The notes: generated by a model not told the origin, from the sequence alone. DNA of 35,325 nucleotides from an uncultured Clostridia bacterium (GCA_947631005.1 CANRJR010000022.1:1-35325); one strand, 5' to 3'; shown: positions 7,639 through 16,301, counted from the stretch's first letter. A program made the numbers and translations.

Positions 7639-8319
7639 TCATGTCCCCGAATCATCCGAGAGACTCCGTAGCAGGGCTCTAAATTCCCTGTAATTTTCGG
7701 GGAATTTATTTTGCCCGTGATATTCAACTGCGTCCTCGTCCTCCTTTTGAATGGAAACGTGATAGCACATCCCATCCAAAATTCTATGATTGACCATCTC
7801 TTGCTCCCATGATGATACGATGTCTTCGAGTCTCCGAACGAAATCGGGAATATCAATCGAGAGGAGGTAATAAGAATCGTCGGCTGGAGAATTCACGCGC
7901 TTGTACGCAATATCTTTTCCGTAGTCGATATAGGCTCTCGTCCCAAATCCGAAAGCGGAATATTCTCCCAGCGATACTGTCATGTCCTTGCGTTTTTGCG
8001 GAGCCGCAGCAAGTATCTTTTTGATTTCTTCCTCCGAACACTTCTGCGCGGAAGCTTTGATAGGACAAGGACTGTTCCCTTCATCGCCCCTACCAATTCG
8101 GGCAAGCCATCCGTTCAAAATTTCGGCGAAAACCGCATTGTCCTCTTTCGTACCGCCGACGAAATATCCCATATCCAGCATCTGCGCTAAAATCTTACAT
8201 GCCCGGATATATGACACACAGCACTTTTGCATGATGCTTGAAATGGTGATTTTTTCATCTTCTTTCAAAATCACTATGGCTCGATCCAATGCGGGATCGC
8301 GTTCTTCTCTTTCGTCCAT
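7639..8319 (-). CDS. Winged-helix protein with a stand-alone FtsK-gamma-like domain
   Basis: This 226-residue protein starts with a winged helix (about residues 8-60). The stretch ISSIMQKCCVSYIRACKI closely parallels the C-terminal gamma domain of the FtsK-like protein encoded at 8705-11254, which has ISLVQRKCCIGYNHAGKI. FtsK gamma domains read short polar DNA motifs. The remaining 160 residues are not recognised; they include acidic and aromatic segments and no catalytic motif. The gene has its own promoter 27 bp upstream and leads a short operon with the acetyltransferase and phosphoesterase genes. I infer a DNA-binding accessory or competitor of the motor. Confidence 0.82.
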   Translation of the reverse strand: MDEREERDPALDRAIVILKEDEKITISSIMQKCCVSYIRACKILAQMLDMGYFVGGTKEDNAVFAEILNGWLARIGRGDEGNSPCPIKASAQKCSEEEIKKILAAAPQKRKDMTVSLGEYSAFGFGTRAYIDYGKDIAYKRVNSPADDSYYLLSIDIPDFVRRLEDIVSSWEQEMVNHRILDGMCYHVSIQKEDEDAVEYHGQNKFPENYREFRALLRSLSDDSGT

Positions 8320-8345
8320 TTCTGCGCCTCTCCGAATGTGATATT

Positions 8346-8374
8346 ATTATACCATACGCCCATCCTGATTGCAA
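8346..8374 (-). promoter_or_regulatory. Promoter of the winged-helix/GNAT/phosphoesterase operon
   Basis: Minus-strand TTGCAA (8369-8374) and TATAAT (8346-8351) are 17 bp apart, with GGAGAGG and the start codon at 8319 downstream. The promoter lies directly after the DUF1292 gene. Confidence 0.8.
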
Positions 8375-8387
8375 GTATTGAGGCAAA

Positions 8388-8690
8388 TCAGTTCTTTCTT
8401 CGTCCTTCCAGCAAATTGTAATATTCCTCGAATACATCGAGTGCCGCAAGTTCATTTGTTTCGATTCTGAGATATGGCGGCCCTTGGGGCGGTTCTTCCA
8501 CATAAAAAACCATTGCTTCGTCATCGGCAACCCCCTCCATCGGGGTAATGGGTTTCAAGACGCAGTACAGTTTCCCATTGTATGGAATGACCGCCACCTG
8601 CTCGAAAAGGATATCGTGACCATATTCATCCCCAAGGCGAATTGGATCACGGTTGTCTGCATCGAGCAAAACGTCGATAATGGTTTCCAT
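8388..8690 (-). CDS. DUF1292-like small acidic protein
   Basis: This 100-residue acidic protein has the pattern of the DUF1292 family common in Firmicutes: a short beta-rich core with FEQVAVIPYNGKLYCVLKP, then an acidic strand region (EAMVFYVEE), ending in ALDVFEEYYNLLEG. Its function is unknown. The start was set at METIIDV because AAGGAGG lies six bases upstream; the longer frame would overlap the previous stop. It is the last gene of the operon that includes the FtsK-like motor. Confidence 0.82.
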   Translation of the reverse strand: METIIDVLLDADNRDPIRLGDEYGHDILFEQVAVIPYNGKLYCVLKPITPMEGVADDEAMVFYVEEPPQGPPYLRIETNELAALDVFEEYYNLLEGRRKN

Positions 8691-8704
8691 AGAGTGCCTC
8701 CTTA

Positions 8705-11254
8705 TCAATCAAGCGGTCCGTATTTTTTGATGAACTGCTTTTTCGTTATGAGTATTTGGCGACCCTTCGATCTATCAAACGGAGAGATGTATCCCATGCT
8801 TTCCATCCATTCGATGATTTTCCCCGCATGGTTGTATCCAATACAGCATTTCCGTTGCACAAGGGAAATAGAGGCCTCGCCTGCTTGGATCACGATTGCC
8901 AAAGCCTTAATATAGAACGGGTCAACCGGGTACTCTTCCAAGTCTTTGTTTGAAGCGTTCGAGGCGGTCTTCTTGGCGGTACGCTTGATATATTTCTTGG
9001 CCTCTTCATCGAACTTTGCCTCATACATCTTCTTGGTTGCCGCAACAGCCGCAATCAATGTCTCATGTGGGATATATGCACCCTGGATGCGTTCACACCG
9101 AAAATCGGATTCGCTTCGCATGAGCAGATCGCCAAGTCCCAACAGCTTTTCTGCCCCGCTCTCATCGAGAATAGCACGCGAATCAATTTCTTGGATCACG
9201 CGGAACGCAATTCGAGTGGGCAGGTTTGCCCTTAATACACCTGTAACGACGTCTGCGGTCGGTCGCTGGGTAGCGAGAACAAGGTGGATTCCCGCAGCAC
9301 GCGCTTTTTGTGCCAACCGTTGTACGGTTTCCTCAATGTCCCGTTTTGATACCGAAATAAAATCAGCATAATCGTCTATGATGATGACAATATGCGGAAG
9401 TTTCGTCTCATCACCTTCGCGCACCGCATTGTATTCGTCAAGGTTTCGTACCGTGTCCCCTTCCGCAGTCTTTCTTTCAAAGAGCTGATACCTGCGCTCC
9501 ATTTCCTTATTCGCCCAACGAAGCGTCCGAACCATCTGCTCCGCCTCTGTGACGATTTGACCCGTGAGAAGATGCGGCATCCCCCTGTAGTGCGCAAACT
9601 CCGTTTTTTTTGCGTCGCATAAGATGAGCCGAACCTCATCGGGAGAATATCGTGTGATAAAGCTGTAAATCATCGTATGGAGAAGCGTGGTTTTTCCCGA
9701 ACAGCACGATCCTCCAATCAAAATATGTTTGAGCCGCGCAATATCACCATAAACGAACTCCCCATCAACGTTCTTCCCGATGCCGAAGAAGAGCGCACCC
9801 GACTTGTCCCATCTTTCGTTTTCGCTGCGTATGAATTCCACCGCTTGAACTTTCTCACGATCGGATACGATACGCGGCACTTCAACGCAGATTCGTCCGC
9901 TCGATGTGTCGGCGTACACTCTCACCCCATCTCTTTGTCCAAGGCGCATGGCAAGCTCCGCATCTCTCTTCGCGACAGCGGAGATGGGGACATTGCTCGG
10001 AACAACAAGCTCAAACCGCATCACCGTTGCGCCTGTGGTGACTTTGGCAACTTCTGCATTGATATGGAAGCCCGCCAACGTCTCCGTGATGATGTCCGCA
10101 TTCCCCTCCACCTCTTGGGCGAGGATTTCCTTGCTGATTGGCTTTTTGTCCTCGTTCACGATTGCAGAGACATCCTCCTTCTCCTCTGCGCTGTCGGTTT
10201 CACCATCGTCTTGCTTTTTTCCCATGTCAAGGAGAAAATCACGACTTTCCTCATAGTCTTCATCGGACATCCTCGCAAACTCCTTCACGGCTCGCGCATA
10301 GATGATGATGTCATCGATGTTTTCGCCGTCCTTCACGCTTTGATAACGCTCACGCATGCGCAGAATCAGTTCGCCGCGATCCATATCGGGATCGGCAGTC
10401 AAAAACTCTTTCGTGGCATCCCAAATTCTGCGATCCTCCTTTTCGTATTCAATGCAAGCGGCGATGTCATCTTCATCAATCGTGACGATTCGCTCCATTG
10501 CGGCAAAAAGTTGCATCATGCATGTGACTGTATTCTCCGGGGATTCGACTTTGATTCGAAGCTCATCTCCAACCACGCCGATACCATAGCGGTCCACAAT
10601 AAAGCCGATTTGTTCATCAATTCCCTCATCGTCGAACGACACGCGCTTGTCGAGCGAAAGAAGGGCGAGTTCATCGTCCGACAGATAGACCCCGTCGTCA
10701 CGAACCAGGATCTTAAAGCGAATTGCCGTCTCGCCAATTTCAAGTCCTTCGGGGATGAGATAATGTTCCCCTTCCGATTCGACAACAGACACACCATCGC
10801 CCAACGCTTGAGAGATGGCATACACCACTGGCGGAGTCTCATCGTTTGAGTCACCTTCTTCATCCTCGGAGTCATCGTTGTCATCATCATCGTCATTATC
10901 GTCATCATCGTCATCATCGTCATCATCGTCATCATCCATATCTGACTGCATCCGCCTGATGAGTTCCCTCCTGCGTGCCTCAAGGTAGGCGCGCCGCTGC
11001 GCCATGATGTCGTCTTCATCGTCATCGGATTCATCATCGTCCCCTTTATCATTATCGGCTGCGCCATCTCCTCCGCTCTTTTTTATGACGGAATACTGGA
11101 CACCCGAATCCAAACGAAGTACGCCGTCTGCGACGAGTTTGCGAATGAGCTTTACGATGCCAAGATAGTCTGCGGAAAATTTCTTCTGAAGCTCTGGGAT
11201 TGCCACTTCTTGCTGTGTCTTGATGTAGTCGAGTATTTCCTGATCGTTTGTCAT
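8705..11254 (-). CDS. Soluble FtsK/SpoIIIE-type DNA translocase
   Basis: This 849-residue DNA-pumping ATPase has an unusual architecture. A winged-helix-like N-terminus (residues 1-60) replaces the usual membrane helices. A very acidic low-complexity region with long Asp runs follows at about 68-138. An unrecognised acidic region leads into an FtsK beta-like segment at 405-460 (FELVVPSN, VRVYADTSSG). The RecA-like motor has Walker A GGSCCSGKT at 513-521 and Walker B IVIIIDDYAD near 621-630. A C-terminal gamma winged helix (about 780-848, ISLVQRKCCIGYNHAGKI) would recognise DNA. The start at 11254 has AAGGAG seven bases upstream. The absence of membrane segments argues against a divisome role and for cytoplasmic DNA translocation within this gene cluster. 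Confidence 0.93.
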   Translation of the reverse strand: MTNDQEILDYIKTQQEVAIPELQKKFSADYLGIVKLIRKLVADGVLRLDSGVQYSVIKKSGGDGAADNDKGDDDESDDDEDDIMAQRRAYLEARRRELIRRMQSDMDDDDDDDDDDDDDNDDDDDNDDSEDEEGDSNDETPPVVYAISQALGDGVSVVESEGEHYLIPEGLEIGETAIRFKILVRDDGVYLSDDELALLSLDKRVSFDDEGIDEQIGFIVDRYGIGVVGDELRIKVESPENTVTCMMQLFAAMERIVTIDEDDIAACIEYEKEDRRIWDATKEFLTADPDMDRGELILRMRERYQSVKDGENIDDIIIYARAVKEFARMSDEDYEESRDFLLDMGKKQDDGETDSAEEKEDVSAIVNEDKKPISKEILAQEVEGNADIITETLAGFHINAEVAKVTTGATVMRFELVVPSNVPISAVAKRDAELAMRLGQRDGVRVYADTSSGRICVEVPRIVSDREKVQAVEFIRSENERWDKSGALFFGIGKNVDGEFVYGDIARLKHILIGGSCCSGKTTLLHTMIYSFITRYSPDEVRLILCDAKKTEFAHYRGMPHLLTGQIVTEAEQMVRTLRWANKEMERRYQLFERKTAEGDTVRNLDEYNAVREGDETKLPHIVIIIDDYADFISVSKRDIEETVQRLAQKARAAGIHLVLATQRPTADVVTGVLRANLPTRIAFRVIQEIDSRAILDESGAEKLLGLGDLLMRSESDFRCERIQGAYIPHETLIAAVAATKKMYEAKFDEEAKKYIKRTAKKTASNASNKDLEEYPVDPFYIKALAIVIQAGEASISLVQRKCCIGYNHAGKIIEWMESMGYISPFDRSKGRQILITKKQFIKKYGPLD
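10901..10936. repeat. 9-bp tandem repeat encoding poly-Asp in the FtsK-like gene
   Basis: Four perfect copies of GTCATCATC stand in tandem, with degraded copies extending upstream to about 10871. On the coding strand they encode runs of Asp near residues 107-127. Because the unit is nine bases, gain or loss of copies keeps the reading frame and would only change the length of the acidic linker. Confidence 0.85.
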
Positions 11255-11265
11255 ACTTCGTCTCC

Positions 11266-12978
11266 TTAAAAATCGAAAATATCTCGCCAAGTCCGATCAT
11301 TTGAATTCTTTTCGGCAATGCGATAAATATATTTTTTATTGAACGGATTCGCCTTTCCGACATACTGTTTTTCATCGGAGAGCGGCATGTCGGTAAACTC
11401 CTTGCAGAGATAGTAGCGCTCCAGCTTGGAGAAAAGCACATACCCGCAATTCGCTTCCGTCACAATGCACTCGCCGGGCGAAAAGTGAGCGAGCATGCTC
11501 TTGGGGATCAGTTGGATCGTCTCAAACTGGTAGTAGTCCATCTCCGTCCCCTTCCCATTCAGGACCGATGACGGAGCGATCCGCGTATATTGCCCACACT
11601 CCTTAGAGAATTCTTCGAGCGTCTGAGGATTGTTCGAGCCAAAAAAGATGTGCATATTGAGGTTGTCCCGTATGATGGCGGCGACGGCATTCCCATACAC
11701 GCTGTTGAGTTGCGCATAGGATTGGATAATCAAAATAAAGAAGATATTTCTCCCTGCGCAGGCAGAGATCGTCGTCTCAAAATCTTTCATGGGCGGGAAG
11801 TTGCCGAATTCATCGAGGATAAAATAGAAGGGGATCTTGCGCTTCCCATCGGGTTGCATGTTCGCATGTTCGATGAGGAGACGATAGGCGTCCTGGATGA
11901 ACAAGCTGATGACCTTGAAATGCACTTTGAGTTCATCGCGGTAGTCAATGAAAAGCGCGACGGGCTTGTCTCCCGTGAGGATGTTCATATCAAAGGAATT
12001 ACAGCTCGTAACGAGGCGCATCGCGCTTTCGCGAAAGATGGACATTTGCGAACTGAATACGCTAGTAATACATTGGCGGGTAGTTTGGGCGTGTTCGGGA
12101 ATTGTCGCCTTTTCGATTTGATAGGCGCGAGATGTCTTGGGACGTTTGGTAAAATATCCTCCGTCGAAATCCGACTCGGACTTGTTCAAAAGTCCCATGA
12201 GCGTGATGATCGTCGCAAAGGAAAAGGTTTCCTCCGTAATCTGTGTTCTCCCCGAATCGCCCAAAAGTTCAGGGCGGCTGTCCTCTAACATTGCCCACAG
12301 ATAGGCCTTCAGAAGCTCGCGCCCGCTGTCTTCCCAATACGGATCATTTGCCTTGCTTGTGGGCGCAATCATAGCTGCGAGGCTGTCAATATCGTTTCCG
12401 ACTTCCTCCATCATGAGGCTTTCCCATTGTTCGAGTTCCTCATCCAGCTCGGCTTGGCTTTCATATATTTTCCCATGAAGCCGATTGCGAGGACCGTTCT
12501 CCGTATCCACGAGCTCGATCTCATTGTAGATGTTGAAAATTGAATGGTATTTCCGATAGATTGGCGTCAGCGGATTCCAACACTCGGAATGCTTATAGTC
12601 GCGGAAGTTAAGAAAGAGGATTTCATAGCCCTCCGCACGGAGCGTCGAGGCGGTGTGGCGATAGATCTCCCCTTTGGGATCGGAGATGATCATGCTCTTC
12701 TTATTCTTCGCCCGCGCAAAGGACAATACGGTCGGAACGACATAGGAAGTCGTCTTGCCGAGCCTCGTCGCCGCGATGACACCGACATGATTCTCCTTCT
12801 CCGAATAGGTTTGCAGAAGCCGTCCGTCCACATATCGGCATGCTTTCAATACGCCCGTCACTTCATGCTGGGGAAGTTCGTCATACCAAATGCTGTTAGA
12901 AAACGATTCGCCGAGTTCGTCGTAGTGGTAATATTGGGTGTTTTCGTACCCATTCAAGAGTTCACTCGTGGTCGTCAT
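11266..12978 (-). CDS. Soluble VirD4/TraG-like (type IV coupling protein family) ATPase
   Basis: This 570-residue protein has the TraG/VirD4 motor core. A Walker A-like IAATRLGKTTSY lies at about 68-79, ISDPKGEIYRHT follows, and Walker B is FYFILDEFGNFP. NIFFILIIQSYAQLNSVYG and HIFFGSNNPQTLEEFS are typical of coupling proteins. The two N-terminal membrane helices of genuine coupling proteins are missing, and no relaxase or type IV secretion gene is nearby. A conjugative role is therefore unlikely; a DNA-pumping or DNA-sensing role in the cluster is inferred. The start at 12978 has GGAGGG nearby and overlaps the previous gene by 17 nt. It is followed 11 nt later by the FtsK-like gene. Confidence 0.9.
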   Translation of the reverse strand: MTTTSELLNGYENTQYYHYDELGESFSNSIWYDELPQHEVTGVLKACRYVDGRLLQTYSEKENHVGVIAATRLGKTTSYVVPTVLSFARAKNKKSMIISDPKGEIYRHTASTLRAEGYEILFLNFRDYKHSECWNPLTPIYRKYHSIFNIYNEIELVDTENGPRNRLHGKIYESQAELDEELEQWESLMMEEVGNDIDSLAAMIAPTSKANDPYWEDSGRELLKAYLWAMLEDSRPELLGDSGRTQITEETFSFATIITLMGLLNKSESDFDGGYFTKRPKTSRAYQIEKATIPEHAQTTRQCITSVFSSQMSIFRESAMRLVTSCNSFDMNILTGDKPVALFIDYRDELKVHFKVISLFIQDAYRLLIEHANMQPDGKRKIPFYFILDEFGNFPPMKDFETTISACAGRNIFFILIIQSYAQLNSVYGNAVAAIIRDNLNMHIFFGSNNPQTLEEFSKECGQYTRIAPSSVLNGKGTEMDYYQFETIQLIPKSMLAHFSPGECIVTEANCGYVLFSKLERYYLCKEFTDMPLSDEKQYVGKANPFNKKYIYRIAEKNSNDRTWRDIFDF

Positions 12979-14581
12979 GAATGCTCCCTCCAAAGCCGTA
13001 TGCCCTTTTCTTCGTCCCAACACTTCCGATATAGGGACGTACCAAAGATTCCGTAAGAAGAAGCTTTTCCATCCGATGCTCGCGCACGGCGGCATCGATT
13101 GCCCTATCGATCTCATCCATGCCGTATACGGAAAGTTTCTCGGCAAGCCCTTCCTGCATCGTTAGCTCTTTCACGCCGTAGACGATCCCCTTGTCCCGCA
13201 CGGTTTTTTCCGTAAAGAACCGCTTTTCCTTTGCGGTGACCTCCGCGATCCGAACCATATCGCAATAGGGTTTCAGTTTCTTGGCATTCTCTCTGTCACA
13301 GAAGCAAACAGGAAGCACGGAAGAAAGATCAAGTGACACACTCGGATGGTTCAAACGGTAGTTCCCGCGCTTGCCGCTCTGCAAGAAGTTCTTCGCCATA
13401 TCAAATGCCCTGTCGGCGATCTCCCCGCGAAACGTGAGCAGATACAGGTTGAATGCATCCTCATCGCAGCCGCGCACGAAGATGTTGTTTTTGGTGGGTT
13501 CAAAGTCATAATCCACGAGGTCGCAAATTTCGATCCGCTCCACATGTGCCTTTTCAAAGCACCGAGGGAGCAAAGCGGCGTAATAGTCAAGCATATACTT
13601 GCTGTCCGATACGAAGCAGAGCGGGCGATATGTTGCCATGCCCCTCAAATCGATATTCCCGAGCGCACAAAGAACCTTGCTGCTCTCTTCGGGATGGTCG
13701 GGACGAACCCCGTCAAGCACCCTTGCATGGAATTCCGCTGTACCATGTCCGAGCTTAAGGGGCAATGAACTTGCTTCGGCAAACAATTCCTTGTTCGGCG
13801 TAAGAAGAAGTGTCTCCTTGTCGCGCTCGCCGAGGATCTTTGAATAGACGAGACGCGCATAGGGCTTGTTGTAAACATCCCGCTTGATGATCCCCTGTCG
13901 AAATGCTTTTTCAAGGAGTCGATACTCCCCGTGCTTGCCCTTCGTATAAGAGCCGTACTTCTCCAACGCCCTTCCGAACACTTCGGCGTGTCCGATGCGA
14001 ACAAGGCAACCTTGCAGACATTCGAGATATTTCTCCCGATTTTCGGGATCGTAATAAAGCGCCGCAAGCAGACCCTCTTCGCTGTTCCATTCCGCCGCGC
14101 AGAGAAGTTTCGTGCGTCCGTTTTCCTCGTCCTTATCGAAGACGATTCCCTCCGATTGCAAGACGCCGAGCGCATTGAGCGCAAGGACAAGCCCGTTCTC
14201 CGCAGCAATCGTCAGATTTTCACACGCCACCGAACGCACATCCTTTGCATTGAACATAAGTTGGAAATTGAGTGCCAACGTGAAAGCAGTCCCCTTCAAG
14301 TTGATGATTTCATCAATTTCGGAATCTACGGCGGCCGAATGCGCATTCATGGCGAGGTATTGCTTCATGCGGAGATGCTGGTGATATTCACGCTCGCTCT
14401 GGATCCGCAAGACCTCTTGCGTCTGCGACAGCGCGAAGAGACGCTCTGCCTCTTCCTGCGGCAAGAGGAAGATGTTGGCATAGGCGAAAAAGAGCGGACG
14501 CTTATCGTCACAGAACCGCCCGACGGTGTTTTCCGCGATATAGTAGCTTTTCAGCATGGTTTCGGTCAGATGGTCAAACAT
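12962..14581 (-). CDS. Sel1-like repeat protein with a degenerate Lon/Clp-type AAA+ module, paired with ClpP
   Basis: I know no named family for this 539-residue protein. The first half contains Sel1/TPR-like helical repeats (LTIAAENGLVLALNALGVLQ, then LLCAAEWNSEEGLLAALYY). The last 180 residues resemble the end of an AAA+ module of the Lon/Clp type. A strand at LSSVLPVCFCD lies where sensor 1 should be, VRIAEVTAKEKRFF matches the start of the lid, and GVKELTMQEGLAEKLSVYG with DEIDRAIDAAV matches the lid helices. I see no Walker A or convincing Walker B, so ATPase activity is doubtful. The start codon overlaps the clpP stop by 8 nt, with GGGAGG eight bases upstream, so the two are translationally coupled. 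I infer a scaffold or adaptor for the neighbouring ClpP. Confidence 0.82.
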   Translation of the reverse strand: MFDHLTETMLKSYYIAENTVGRFCDDKRPLFFAYANIFLLPQEEAERLFALSQTQEVLRIQSEREYHQHLRMKQYLAMNAHSAAVDSEIDEIINLKGTAFTLALNFQLMFNAKDVRSVACENLTIAAENGLVLALNALGVLQSEGIVFDKDEENGRTKLLCAAEWNSEEGLLAALYYDPENREKYLECLQGCLVRIGHAEVFGRALEKYGSYTKGKHGEYRLLEKAFRQGIIKRDVYNKPYARLVYSKILGERDKETLLLTPNKELFAEASSLPLKLGHGTAEFHARVLDGVRPDHPEESSKVLCALGNIDLRGMATYRPLCFVSDSKYMLDYYAALLPRCFEKAHVERIEICDLVDYDFEPTKNNIFVRGCDEDAFNLYLLTFRGEIADRAFDMAKNFLQSGKRGNYRLNHPSVSLDLSSVLPVCFCDRENAKKLKPYCDMVRIAEVTAKEKRFFTEKTVRDKGIVYGVKELTMQEGLAEKLSVYGMDEIDRAIDAAVREHRMEKLLLTESLVRPYIGSVGTKKRAYGFGGSIHDDHE

Positions 14582-15173
14582 GGCTGTTTCCTCCCTTGGC
14601 TTTGTTCCCGCTCGGAATCACATGGTCGATGAGTCCGTATTCCTTCGCATCGGCGGCACTCATGATGGTGTCGCGGTCGGTATCCTTTTGGATCTTCCGA
14701 ACGGGTTGATCCGTATTCTCGGCCATGATTTTGTTGAGCCTTGCGCGGATGCGTTCGATATGATTGGCGGCGATGATGATATCCGACGCCTGTCCGCTCG
14801 CCCCGCCGAGGGGCTGATGGATGAGGATCTCGCAGTTCTCGGTCGCCCTGCGCATCCCCCGCGTCCCCGATGAGAGCAGGAAAGCCGCCATGCTCGCGCA
14901 CATCCCCAGCCCCACCGTTGCAATCTTTGCATCGATGTAGTTCATCGTATCGTAGATGGCCAGCCCGTCCGAGACACTTCCTCCGGGGCTGTCGATCTGA
15001 ATGGTGATGATGCGCTCCTCCATCGGCACTTCATCTGTGCGGAATTTGTCGTCAAGATATTGGAGCTGACTGATAACGCGCTCCGCCGTCTCTGCCGTGA
15101 TCGGCTCGAAGATGTTGATGGTATTCCGCTTTAGGCTGTATTGCCACGAAAATTCTTCCTTCGTTTCCGTCAT
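14574..15173 (-). CDS. clpP: ClpP-family serine peptidase, catalytic triad intact
   Basis: This 199-residue protein is close in length to housekeeping ClpP. It keeps the triad: S94 in GMCASMAA, H119 in ILIHQPLGG and D168 in DTDRD. IDSPGGSVSDGLAIYDTM is the oxyanion-hole region. ClpP forms a 14-mer chamber that degrades proteins fed by AAA+ unfoldases. No ClpX or ClpA is adjacent; instead the next gene encodes a degenerate AAA+-like protein. The gene has its own promoter and AGGAG ahead of the ATG, and it opens the operon running to DUF1292. The N-terminal axial-loop region (residues 1-25) differs from typical ClpP. It could be a dedicated paralogue rather than the housekeeping copy. Confidence 0.92.
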   Translation of the reverse strand: MTETKEEFSWQYSLKRNTINIFEPITAETAERVISQLQYLDDKFRTDEVPMEERIITIQIDSPGGSVSDGLAIYDTMNYIDAKIATVGLGMCASMAAFLLSSGTRGMRRATENCEILIHQPLGGASGQASDIIIAANHIERIRARLNKIMAENTDQPVRKIQKDTDRDTIMSAADAKEYGLIDHVIPSGNKAKGGNSHV

Positions 15174-15211
15174 TTCTCCTCTCCTTTTCTCGAAGAATTA
15201 TCTTCGGTTAT

Positions 15212-15240
15212 ATTGTAAGTCATCTTGGCTGTATCCGCAA
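15212..15240 (-). promoter_or_regulatory. Probable promoter of the clpP operon
   Basis: Minus-strand TTGCGG (15235-15240) and TACAAT (15212-15217) are 17 bp apart. Downstream, a perfect inverted repeat CGAAGA-4-TCTTCG (15191-15206) lies between the -10 box and the ribosome binding site and could be an operator or mRNA hairpin. Confidence 0.55.
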
Positions 15241-15278
15241 GAACAAAACCACCACTCTTCTTACAATGGCAGAATACA

Positions 15279-15312
15279 AACCCCCAATAAATATGCAAAT
15301 CCATTGGGGGTT
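15279..15312 (-). terminator. Terminator hairpin after the PP2C phosphatase gene
   Basis: Ten-base arms AACCCCCAAT and ATTGGGGGTT enclose a 14-nt loop, just past the phosphatase stop at 15318. The T-rich tail on the minus strand is weak (TTTGTATT). A near-copy of the hairpin occurs at 23718-23751. Confidence 0.75.
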
Positions 15313-15317
15313 GTTTG

Positions 15318-16301
15318 TTATTCGTATAGGAAAACAAACGTTATGTCGTCCTGATACAGCGAATCCTTCGTCAGTTGCTCGATCCACGATTGGCTGATGC
15401 CGTAAAAGCTCTTATATCCTTCCTCCTTCTCCCCATTGATTTCAATGAGTTTTTGCCCGAAGTGGTCTACATCCACAAAGGAGTTGCGAAGTCCATCGGA
15501 TGAGACAAGGATATAATCGGGGTGGATCCCTGTATCGAAGAGCTTACTTCTGCGCCTCTTCCCCTTCGTCTTGCGGATAATCACGCTCCTGAATGCGTCA
15601 AATGCTTTTTGCGGCTGCCAGCACAGGGATTCGGTTTTGGTGGAAAACTGTTCGGCGGGGGGAAGAAGCCAACTAACCTCCTTCCCCTGTACGGAGATAA
15701 TGTCGCCGTCTCCGATCCCGATGCACAGAACGAAGTTGTCCGTTTCCATAACGAGATTGAGCGTCGTCCCGTAAAGGTGTGCGATTTTTCTGCGCAATTC
15801 CTCCAAACGGTCTTGCTCCGCAAAAAGGGCGCGGGCATCCTCGCTCGATAATTTTCCAACGGGATGAAACAACCTATCAAGGTAGTTCAACATCCCCTCT
15901 TTCTCGTGAGCGTAAGCGGGATTCTTGCCGAGGTAGTCAAGAAAGATGCTTTTATTCCAGCCGCGAATGATCTGCTCGATGAACGATTCCCGATTGTTGG
16001 CACAGAATTCGTACAGACTGTAGTCCCCCTTTGCTTCGGTATAGCATGTCTCGTATACCGTTCGCAAAACCTCACAGGCGGTCTCCACGGCGTATCTTGC
16101 CCCGTCCCCGGAATACTTGCACCGAGGATCGCCGTGTCCGTCTGCGACGGCGCAGATGGTTGTGCGCTTCAAGCGCACAACCTTGCTGCTGTCTTCGGAG
16201 AGTTTGCCCTGTCTGAGCTTCTTATAGCCGACCGCACTTCGAGAAAAGGCGTGGATCCCGATGGGCTCAGAAATTGAGGATGTCTTCGATTGCGTCGCCA
16301 T
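15318..16301 (-). CDS. PP2C-family protein phosphatase of a TerY-P-type triad
   Basis: This 327-residue metal-dependent Ser/Thr phosphatase carries the PPM motifs: AVADGHGD at about 51-58 with metal-binding Asp54 and Asp58, IGIGDGDII in the middle, LVSSDGL, and the final DDITFVF with its metal-binding Asp. It would reverse phosphorylation by the kinase encoded at 17477-18766. The start was placed at the ATG at 16301, with GGGG six bases upstream, because the longer frame upstream only reads the acidic tail of the vWA gene out of frame. This still gives a 35-nt overlap, so the exact start is uncertain. The gene is last in its transcription unit. Confidence 0.9.
   Translation of the reverse strand: MATQSKTSSISEPIGIHAFSRSAVGYKKLRQGKLSEDSSKVVRLKRTTICAVADGHGDPRCKYSGDGARYAVETACEVLRTVYETCYTEAKGDYSLYEFCANNRESFIEQIIRGWNKSIFLDYLGKNPAYAHEKEGMLNYLDRLFHPVGKLSSEDARALFAEQDRLEELRRKIAHLYGTTLNLVMETDNFVLCIGIGDGDIISVQGKEVSWLLPPAEQFSTKTESLCWQPQKAFDAFRSVIIRKTKGKRRRSKLFDTGIHPDYILVSSDGLRNSFVDVDHFGQKLIEINGEKEEGYKSFYGISQSWIEQLTKDSLYQDDITFVFLYE

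Noticed and set aside
9677-10849. A 390-codon plus-strand frame inside the FtsK-like gene
   Set aside because: It has no start signal, is antisense to a gene with clear Walker motifs, and shows low-complexity content where the Asp repeats lie.
10860-10940. Possible CRISPR or satellite array
   Set aside because: The repeats are 9 bp, have no spacers and encode Asp in frame.
11266-12978. An integrative conjugative element marked by the VirD4-like gene
   Set aside because: No relaxase, integrase, mating-pair protein or attachment repeat is visible, and the protein lacks membrane helices.
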